NCBI RefSeq assembly: GCF_024679095.1
Contig: NW_026110535.1
Coordinates: forward strand, 1-64,000
Length of the DNA: 64,000 bases
DNA from: Eriocheir sinensis
Lineage: Eukaryota > Arthropoda > Malacostraca > Decapoda > Varunidae
Direction: 5' to 3'
The notes under the pieces: model-generated
Database searches by the model: none
Told to the model about the DNA's origin: nothing
What the model saw: the letters and a program-made list of their open reading frames with translations, nothing else
In this document: positions 57,080-64,000 of the stretch, in pieces
How positions within the stretch are numbered: position 1 is the stretch's first letter
Layout: each line of letters begins with the position of its first letter
Made by a program: the position numbers and the translations under genes

Positions 57080-57175
57080 ATGGTCCGAGTTGGTGGAGAT
57101 AATGGTCCGACTTGGTCATATAAATGGGCCGAGTTGGCGTTTGAAATGGGCCGAGACAGCGATGGGCCGAGATGG
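57080..57175 (+). promoter_or_regulatory. MULE right subterminal motif array, 22-bp period
   Basis: ATGGTCCGAGTTGG (57080), ATGGTCCGACTTGG (57102), ATGGGCCGAGTTGG (57124), ATGGGCCGAGACAG (57146) and ATGGGCCGAGATGG (57162). The first four starts are exactly 22 bp apart and the last 16 bp. Probable transposase-binding sites. Confidence 0.75.
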
Positions 57176-57180
57176 CCCGA

Positions 57181-57335
57181 CACCACCTAATCAAACCTAA
57201 CCTAATTTAACCTAACATAATCTAAACTATCCTAACCTAACCCATCCTAACCTAACCTAATCTAACATAACATAACCTATACTAACATAACGTAGCCTAG
57301 TCTAACCTAATATAACCTAACCAAACTTAGCGCAG
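57181..57335. repeat. Degenerate CCTAA/CATAA tract
   Basis: AACCTAACCTAATTTAACCT-type pentamers, heavily varied, between the MULE right end and the 3' end of the CR1-like LINE. Confidence 0.8.
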
Positions 57336-57525
57336 CCTGGCACTCCTTGGGAGTCGAGGTTGTTCTTACCTGGTTCTTACCTGGTTGGGCTCCCTTGGAG
57401 GGAACCCCACAGTGGCTAGCACGCCAGTCTTGTGTATTAGAGAACAACAGAAATCCAAGACAAAGAAAGATAAGACTGGAAAGTGTGCTAAAAGCCTGTT
57501 TAGAATGGTAATAAGTAGATTGAGC

Positions 57526-60365
57526 TCAGTAATGAAATAAAGTGTCTCCCAGGAACTCAGCAAGTCCCTTCTTGAAAGAGATTAGGTTGGTTGACTCTGC
57601 TACCTCTGGGGGGAGTGAGTTCCACAGCCTCACCACACGAACTGAGAAAAATCTATGTCTGGCTTCGCAAGTGCTGTGAGGAACAAAAATTTTGAACTTG
57701 TGCCCTCTAGTAATATCCCTTGTTGGTGCCATGGTGAATAGATCTGTAGGTGATATAGCTGACATACCATTGAAGATCTTCCAACATTTAATAATATCTG
57801 CACGCAGTAGTCTTCCTTTCACAGAGTAAAGATCTAAAGTTTTAAGTCGCTGATCATAAGACATAGTCTCACAACCTGTGATAAGCTTAGTCCATCGACG
57901 CTGAACTGATTCTAGAAGAGATAAGTCAGTAATATAACCTGTGTTCCATACTGGGGATGCAAATTCAAGAAGTGGACGTACATGTGTAATGAATAGTTTA
58001 ACCATGAAGGAAGGTGAGCGACACAAGGTTGACTTAAGAAAGGAATATGACAAACTAGCAGCCTTTGACACTACAGATTGGATATGGTGATGGAATCTTA
58101 ATGATGGATCAATGGTTATGCCGAGATCTACTGCAGCAAAACTGAGACTTACGGGATTGCCTTTAACAGTATAAAATGAATACGGGTCCAAATCATAAGA
58201 CTGACGGAGGTCGGTGCCAAAGCTCATGAGTTTAGTTTTGTCAGCATTAATCCTTAAGTCCCAAGATTCTGCAACTTTAATTAAAGAATCAATATCTCTT
58301 TGGACAATACTAATGCCCTCCAACACTGTATTAAGGCTCTGAGGCTTTATTAGAAGATAAAGTTTTAGATCATCAGCAAATAATTTTATGTTTGATACTA
58401 AAGTATTGGAGATGTGATTTATGTAAATAAGGAAAAGAGTAGGACCTAACACAGAACCCTGTGGCACACCGCTAATTACTGGAAATGAAGAACTGATCTG
58501 TCCGCCCACTACAACTTCCATAGTCCTATGGGATAGAAATGTCTTGATCCAAGATAGAATAACACCATTAATGCCCACTGAATTAAGTTTAGTAAATAGA
58601 ATCTGGTGATTAACAGCGTCGAAGGCTTTGAAAAATCAAAGAGAATAAGATCAACCATATTGCCCGTGTCCATCCACTCAGAGACTGCATCATACGTAAG
58701 TAAGAGCTGATCCTCCACAGACTTGCCAGAGCGAAAATCAAACTGGTTGACATTCAGTATTGAATTGGCTTCCAAATAATTATGCAGTGCAGCAACAATT
58801 ATTCTCTCTAAAATTTTACAGCTAACAGAAGTGAGGCTTACTGGTCGATAGTTAAGAGGATCACTTCGTTTACCTTTCTTGAAAATAGGTACTACTGAAG
58901 ATTTTTTCCAAATTTCAGGAATCTCCCCCGAATTTATAGATGAAACGAATATTTTAAACAGAGGATATGCTAAATTAGTGGAGCAATGTTTTAGTAATAC
59001 TGGATGAACAGAGTCAGGTCCCATTGCAGTGGAAGGGTTAATAGCACCGAGTTCCTTAGCAACATCATGAACTGTGAAGTGTATCTGGTGAAAGGAGCCA
59101 TCATGTACTTGGTGTGGTGACTGTGGAAGACCAGAGGGTATGGTAAACACTGAGGAAAAAGCACCACCTAAGAGCTGAGCCATCTCTTTAGGGTCGGATA
59201 CTAAGTTTTCTGCATCACCGAGAGGACCAACGGAAGGACAGCCTACTTTTTTCCCGCGTATGTACGAGTGAAATAATTTGGGCTTAACTGAGTAATTATT
59301 AAGGATGTCCTCCTCATAAGAAATCTGTTTCTGAGTGGAATAGTTCCTGTACTGGTAATTTACATCCAGAAATGTTTGCAAAGCTTCAAAAGCAAGTACA
59401 GAGTTTCAAGCATGTACTGCTCTCATCTGTTTGTAATGGTTCCAACCATTCTTTCGGATGTTGATAAGAGCTCTAGGAGGTTTGTATTCCCATGATTTGT
59501 AAGGGGCACTTGATGAGGAGCGAAGAGTTTTTTGTGGAGCATATGTTCTTCCAAGATAGTTTATATAGGACAAAAATTTATTGTATGAATCATTAGAGTT
59601 CATATTCTGGAATTCAAAGTCCCAGTCTACAGTGGACAAGAATTGATTAATTTGCTTAAAATTGGCTTTAGGCCAGAAAGGGGATGCAGCGCTGACATTT
59701 GACTTCACAGGTTTGTACTGGAAAATATAGCCACAAAGTATAACACAGTGATCACAGTTGGGAAATGGGGGAAATACATTAGAGGAGCCTACTCGATCAG
59801 TTTCAGTAGTGAGAAATAGATTATTGCCTGCCCTGATGTTTGTTGGCTCATCAATCCACTGAGTGAGGCCTAATGAGGTGAAACAGTCTAGAAAAAGTTT
59901 ATCAGTATTAGCTGTTACATTATTTACACCGCCTAGTAACCAAGAGATAGAAGGAAGGTTAAAATCACCAATCACTATTACTTCCCTGTTAGTACAAAAA
60001 TCTGTTAGAAAATCTATGAGTTTATTATTTTTTTGAAGAGAGTAAGAGGGAGGTCTATAAACAACTACAATAAATATTTTGTAATCTGGAAGAAAGACTA
60101 AGCAGACGTTAGGTGTTTTGATGTTCATGTTGAGACATCTGTAAGAATTGTGTACATAAATGCCAACTCCATGTTTATGAACTGAACCAGAAACGTCATT
60201 TCTGAATAAGTTATAGTTAGTAATTGAAACTGCAGCATCTGGAATAGTACTAATTAACCAAGTCTCAGTAACCCCTAATACATGTGCATTATTTGAAAAT
60301 AAGAAGTGCTTAACAAATGCAACCTTATTGATAAGACTATTTACATTACACAAACTAACATTTAG
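57526..60365 (-). pseudogene. CR1-like ORF2: AP endonuclease and reverse transcriptase, two lesions
   Basis: Multifunctional protein of about 940 codons for target-primed reverse transcription. Endonuclease: LCNVNSLINKVAFVKHFLFS, GVTETWL, VYRPPS, IGDFNLPSISW and a CDHCV motif where SDH is usual. RT: AINPSTAMGPDSVHPVLLKH, IFKKGKRSDPLNYRPVSLTS, ISGVPQGSVLGPTLFLIYIN and LFADDLKLYL (catalytic Asp pair at about 58370). Tail: HRFFSVRVVRLWNSLPPEV. Only two breaks are visible: a TGA at 59408-59406 (a CGA to TGA change would explain it) and a one-base loss near 58627 in FDFSKAFDAVN. ORF2 starts just inside the end of ORF1 in another frame, so it probably depends on reinitiation or a frameshift. No ATG is obvious at its start. 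Confidence 0.9.
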
Positions 60366-61402
60366 TTGGGTAGTAAAAGGGGAGTTGAGCCAAGAGAATC
60401 AGAACTGGCTGGCTGGGCTACAGGCTGAGCTGAGGCACCAGCTAGCCTGTTCCTTTGTCGCCTCTCATACAGTTCTTTTCTTTGTTTGAATGTTAAATCC
60501 CTATTAACATAAATGCCATTGAACTCGTGGTTGTTTCTAAGATTTTTTGCTTCCATCACTAGCTTCCTTCGCGAGTCATCATCGGCAATTTTAACTCTGT
60601 AAAGACCCTTGTTTCTATCAATACAAAATAAATCAGACATAGATGGAGTGGTATTCAGAAGATAGCGAGTGATGTTTGCAATGCTAGTCCTTGCATCTTC
60701 ATTAGACTCGACCTTTACACCCCTGAATATGACTGATTCTTTCCTTTTTCTTCTCTCGTCCATCTCTACTATTTCCTCCCGAATAGACATTCTCAAATCA
60801 TCCCCAGAGGTAACCTGAGTCGGAGAGGCAGAAGATGAATGCGAGGCAAGAGAGTCCACCCTTTCTGTTAGTTTAGTAATTGCTGAGCTCAAGGATCTCA
60901 CCATTACGAAGAGTTGAGCTAAAGCTGGGTCACCTGAGGAATCCTTACCAGCTCCAGCAACCATAGGATGAGCCCTACACTGAGTACAAACATATTCAAC
61001 CCCAGCACCTCCTGCCTCACGAATGACATCAATCACACGATCAGATACCCCCATACACAGTGGACTAGGATGAAAACAATTATCACATTTATCACATCCA
61101 ATGCCATCTTGACCAACAGCAACCTCACAGCTACCACAAGGAGACACAACAGACCAACCAGGTTGACCATCAGTACGAGTTGATACCGGCGTGCCACCAT
61201 GATCAGCTGATCGGGGGTCCCCTCCTTTCTGGGATCGAGTACCAACCAGTCCTTTGTTTTCGGGATAGTGCCATCTTGCTTTGGAGTTATCTACGATTGG
61301 CAAGCAGGACCAGGGTATTTTGAAAGCTTGGGTGGCATGGCGAGACACAACACCAATAATAATAGGAAGAAGTTCAGGGAAGAGAGAGAGCGGCACGTCC
61401 AC
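60362..61402 (-). CDS. CR1-like ORF1 protein with PHD-type zinc finger
   Basis: The 346-codon open frame contains, from about residue 89, a PHD-type finger (CGSCEVAVGQDGIGCDKC, NCFHPSPLC, YVCTQC). A Ser/Leu-rich probable coiled coil follows (LFVMVRSLSSAITKLTERVD, about 165-190), then an RRM-like region (ESVIFRGVKVESNEDART, GLYRVKIADDDSRRKLVMEA), ending in a basic stretch FKQRKELYERRQRNR. ORF1 products of CR1-like LINEs bind nucleic acid and form the retrotransposition particle. The frame starts with GTG at 61402 and is open to about 61425. The only ATG nearby (61429) is in another frame, so the true start is uncertain or lost to a small indel. Confidence 0.8.
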   Translation of the reverse strand: MDVPLSLFPELLPIIIGVVSRHATQAFKIPWSCLPIVDNSKARWHYPENKGLVGTRSQKGGDPRSADHGGTPVSTRTDGQPGWSVVSPCGSCEVAVGQDGIGCDKCDNCFHPSPLCMGVSDRVIDVIREAGGAGVEYVCTQCRAHPMVAGAGKDSSGDPALAQLFVMVRSLSSAITKLTERVDSLASHSSSASPTQVTSGDDLRMSIREEIVEMDERRKRKESVIFRGVKVESNEDARTSIANITRYLLNTTPSMSDLFCIDRNKGLYRVKIADDDSRRKLVMEAKNLRNNHEFNGIYVNRDLTFKQRKELYERRQRNRLAGASAQPVAQPASSDSLGSTPLLLPN

Positions 61403-61444
61403 CTCCCTGCGTGCTGACCGTTCTACTCATCCTAACCTAACCCA

Positions 61445-62485
61445 TTATATATATATTGTGGTAACACCAGCAGAAAATGCATTACTGGCAACATAGCCCA
61501 GCGCATGTAGAGGAGCTGAGACAATAGGGAACACTTTGTGATAGGATTGCCGTAATATCTTTCATCATTGCTTATCATTTCAGGCTTAGGCCATGCAAAC
61601 TACACTAATGTAGGAAAATTAGCTAAGTTGGGTAACACTATTATGATTAGCTAACAGTGCTCTTATACATTCATCCTTTTTCCAATCATGGCTGTGTTTT
61701 ACTTCTCCTTAAAACCCCTTGTATGTTCACTAGAAAAATCTAGCATAACAACCCTTAACTGCAGGATTATAAATCTTACAGAAACAATATTGTTGTCCCA
61801 TGACGTTGCATTGCTAATTTGAAACTTGACAAGGCATTGTCTAGAAAAGGTTGCTGCCATTTTAGGTTGTTACAGTTAGGCTTGATCTTTTTGTAATTTC
61901 AGTATTGCTAGTACATACTAGTCTATGAGGGGGAAAATGTAATATAGGTAGGGTTAATGAACTTAGTGTGAAACATGACTTTCTTAAAGGAAAGTTTGAT
62001 AAATCTTAAGAATAGCGGCTCCATTCCCTCCACCACCCCAGCCCCCTACCCCCAAGACAAGCCTGGTGACCTGTGGGGAAGCTGAGTTTAGGGGGGGGAA
62101 GCCCAAATCACTGAAAATTTGGCCCCCACAATTTCCCCAGAAAAATTCCCTTGTCGAAAGTAATTAAAGTCCCTAACGCTTGCTCTTGTAATCTATTCCA
62201 ATATAACTTGGCAGCCGCCGCAGCCGGTCTGTTGACGAGTGTCGGGCGTGTCATTGGATGGCAAGCATAGTGACCCCCCTCCCAATCTGTCCCGCGTCGC
62301 ATAATTTTTTGATGGGGCACACTGCATGTCGAATATATTTAAACTACCCCAACCGAACCTTACGACCTAACAGCTAACTACCCCCTCTCGACTCCCTCTG
62401 GACCCCCCCCCGTTCTTAAATTACCCCAACCGAACTTTACAACCTAACAACAAAAAATATAGAATGGCCTCAGAAATACTTACAA
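61445..62485. other. Unannotated spacer with C/G-run repeats
   Basis: 62030-62102 resembles 52524-52612. 62343-62460 holds two copies of CTACCCCAACCGAACCTTAC (or close variant) and ACCTAACA, separated by CTCCCTCTGGACCCCCCCCC, recalling the hairpin unit at 52.6-52.9 kb. No coding. Confidence 0.45.
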
Positions 62486-62487
62486 AA

Positions 62488-62850
62488 TTAAGAGGAAGTA
62501 GATGCGGCATGCGTCTCCTGTGGGCGGTTACAGGGGTTATATAGTGCAGCTGCCTCTTGAAGGAAGACATGCAAGCGTTTGTTAGGGTCATTAATGGCCA
62601 TAAGAAACATGCACCTTGCAAGGTACCCCACAAAGTGCTTCTTCCTCCTGCCAAAGAGGGGCACTTTTCTCTTTGCTTCCCTCCACAACCGCTCGATATT
62701 GTTTGTGGCGAACACACAAGTCAAGCAAGTCTCTTGCTTTCCCGGAGTACCACAAGCAGAAGTCAATGAGGCCAAAATCGCAGTCGGTACACCTTTCCAA
62801 TGCCATGACACAGACAGAAGTGACGGAGGTGAGGAATTTAAGGTATCCAA
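62488..62850 (-). pseudogene. Merlin/ISXO2-like transposase C-terminal fragment
   Basis: The open frame of 120 codons contains ATNNIERLWREAKRKVPLFG, RRKKHFVGYLARCMFLMAI and NDPNKRLHVFLQEAAALYNP. The TNNIE..W...K pattern is the C-terminal catalytic Glu region of ISXO2/Merlin DDE transposases. The first two Asp motifs are not visible upstream (62850-63260), so this is a fragment or a 3' exon whose partner exons are missing. Confidence 0.6.
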
Positions 62851-62869
62851 GCTGCAGGTGAGGAAACCC

Positions 62870-63410
62870 GAATATCCCTAAACGTGAAAAAAATCCCTAA
62901 ATTTGGGGCAATGCTCTTCAATGAGAACCCAAGCAGATTATGTTATGGCTTAGATTTCAACTTCATTTTCAATGTAATAAATTGGGGCAAGAGTGTCATG
63001 CCTTGTCTGAAGGCAGAAAGACGCGTAATAAATTACATACACATTTTTTCGTGTATAATTCGTTCTTCCCTTGTCCTCCCCTTCCTAACCCTACAAGTGT
63101 GAAAAGCTGCAGAATTCGTACGTGACAGTACGTCACAGTACCTGCACACACACAAACAAACATATGGATTCCACCAGCCTCCTGCAAGCCAGTCTCATCG
63201 CCCATCGACTTGGAAAAAATCGTGAGGCCCGCGTGGAGAAATACACCCCTTGTGACAAACACGCCTGACCACTTGTCAAAATCCCGTCGTATGTGCTAGT
63301 AATGTTGTAATTACCACCATACTGTGCCCTTTATGCGCACCCGCTAGGAGCTGCTATTCTTAAAATTATCCGAAAGTTGTTTTTAAGTTCAGTTGCAAAA
63401 GCAATTTTTA
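62870..63410. other. Unannotated spacer
   Basis: The small open frames on both strands (for example 62996-63262 on the minus strand) show no domain I can name. Confidence 0.4.
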
Positions 63411-63445
63411 CAGTATCACTACATTGTCATTAACTAAAAATTTCA

Positions 63446-63850
63446 GAGCACACAAAAGGACAAGGAGCACAGTGGAGAGGGGGATTGGCCAGTGGAAGTG
63501 GAGATTTCATGTGCTCCATGGTGAAATCAGAGTCAGCCCTCCTGCATATGTGTGTAGAATAACACAGGTGTGTAGACAATCAAGTGATGATCACATCTCA
63601 ATACTGTATCGTCCACTACACAACAATAATTTTTATTACTTGTTAATATTAACTCTATCTGTAGGTGTGTGCTATTTTTGCACAACATCTGCAAAGACAG
63701 ACGCCTCCCTGTACCCGAGGAAGGAGAGGACGAGGGTGATGGTGCACTTCTTCATGAGTACTCACCTGTCCCGCTACCACCTGTACCTGGACGAGTTCGG
63801 GAAGGTCTGCGCTACAGGGATGAGTTTGTCAACTTCACTTCATGTAAGTT
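63446..63850 (+). pseudogene. Harbinger (HARBI1-like) nuclease, 3' exons, runs off the window
   Basis: PIF/Harbinger DDE nuclease. After a TTTCAG acceptor at 63441-63446 comes [20 protein letters not shown] then [20 protein letters not shown]. This is the family's block around the catalytic Glu (TRSTVERG). An intron of about 95 bp follows (GTGTAG near 63570 to CTGTAG ending 63664). The next exon gives [20 protein letters not shown] and ends FVNFTS at a GTAAGT donor (63844). HARBI1 proteins typically have this LHN-[IL]C motif late in the domain. The earlier Asp-containing exons are not recognisable upstream. It may be a living gene with exons beyond the edge or a fragment; the label pseudogene reflects the missing 5' part. 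Confidence 0.7.
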
Positions 63851-64000
63851 ACAAATATCAAAATTAAATGTTTTGTGTATCTGCCTGTATCTTTCCATGC
63901 TGCTCAGTATTTAATTTTAAATTTTCATTTAAAGAATCTTACTGTTGCAATGTTCCAATTTTTGTTGCAGTGACAGACCCCAACTTCAGCCTCGTGCAGC
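63851..64000. other. Intron and start of a possible next exon
   Basis: Ends with TTTTTGTTGCAG (to 63970), a strong splice acceptor, followed by TGACAGACCCCAACTTCAGC, consistent with a further 3' exon of the Harbinger-type gene. Confidence 0.5.

Larger units (their letters stand above)
57345..61430 (-). mobile_element. CR1-like LINE, nearly full length
   Basis: It is read leftwards: an ORF1 with PHD-type finger, an overlapping ORF2 (endonuclease, reverse transcriptase, post-RT tail), a 3' UTR of about 180 bp and a short tandem 3' end (CCAGGTAAGAA repeated, 57365-57389 on the minus strand). PHD fingers in ORF1 and short-repeat 3' ends are described for CR1-like elements. The flank on each side contains CCTAA pentamers in the same orientation (to 57335, and 61433-61444). 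Confidence 0.85.

Overview
This is a eukaryotic, very repeat-rich window, most likely from an arthropod and probably a decapod crustacean. That assignment is inferred from long (GA)n/(CA)n/(AGT)n microsatellites, TTAGG-type telomere-like pentamers, tRNA-derived SINEs, CR1/L2- and I-like LINE remains and P, MULE, Harbinger and Merlin-like transposase remains. I recognise no ordinary host protein-coding gene with confidence. Essentially every recognisable protein domain belongs to a transposable element, and most are broken. There is no operon, CRISPR array, rRNA or convincing functional tRNA gene.

Layout. 0-6.1 kb: a LINE tail, microsatellites including one 275-bp (GA)n tract, an 83-bp minisatellite (3.06-4.28 kb), a GGTAA pentamer field and a 20-bp minisatellite (5.18-6.08 kb). 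6.6-13.6 kb: a MITE split by a tRNA-derived SINE, a second copy of that SINE, a ~430-480 bp segmental duplication and a ~174-bp purine-rich satellite. 13.8-24 kb: a truncated LINE, a ~57-bp satellite (15.8-17.2 kb), a ~155-bp satellite carrying a conserved CACGTG-type palindrome (18.7-19.3 kb) and two further SINEs. 26-35 kb: a longer copy of the same LINE, then a decayed I-clade LINE with zinc-knuckle-like, endonuclease, reverse transcriptase and RNase H remains in order. 35-44 kb: degenerate repeats, LINE tails and a dense MITE cluster (39.3-42.3 kb).

The best protein-coding content lies between 44.9 and 64 kb. It comprises a P-element/THAP9-type transposase with one in-frame stop; a 136-bp CCAAT/CRE-like module present as inverted copies 5.8 kb apart; a snap-back MITE; a telomere-like array carrying four GC-rich hairpin units; a MULE whose transposase has an intron-spanning C4HC3 PHD finger plus a FLYWCH domain; a CR1-like LINE with a PHD-type finger in ORF1 and only two visible lesions in ORF2; a Merlin/ISXO2-like C-terminus; and, at the right edge, the 3' part of a Harbinger (HARBI1-like) nuclease.

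The elements do not form a pathway. They record successive, often nested insertions. The most unusual items are the MULE with iterated subterminal motifs at exact 22-bp spacing, the inverted promoter-like module, and the telomere-like hairpin array.
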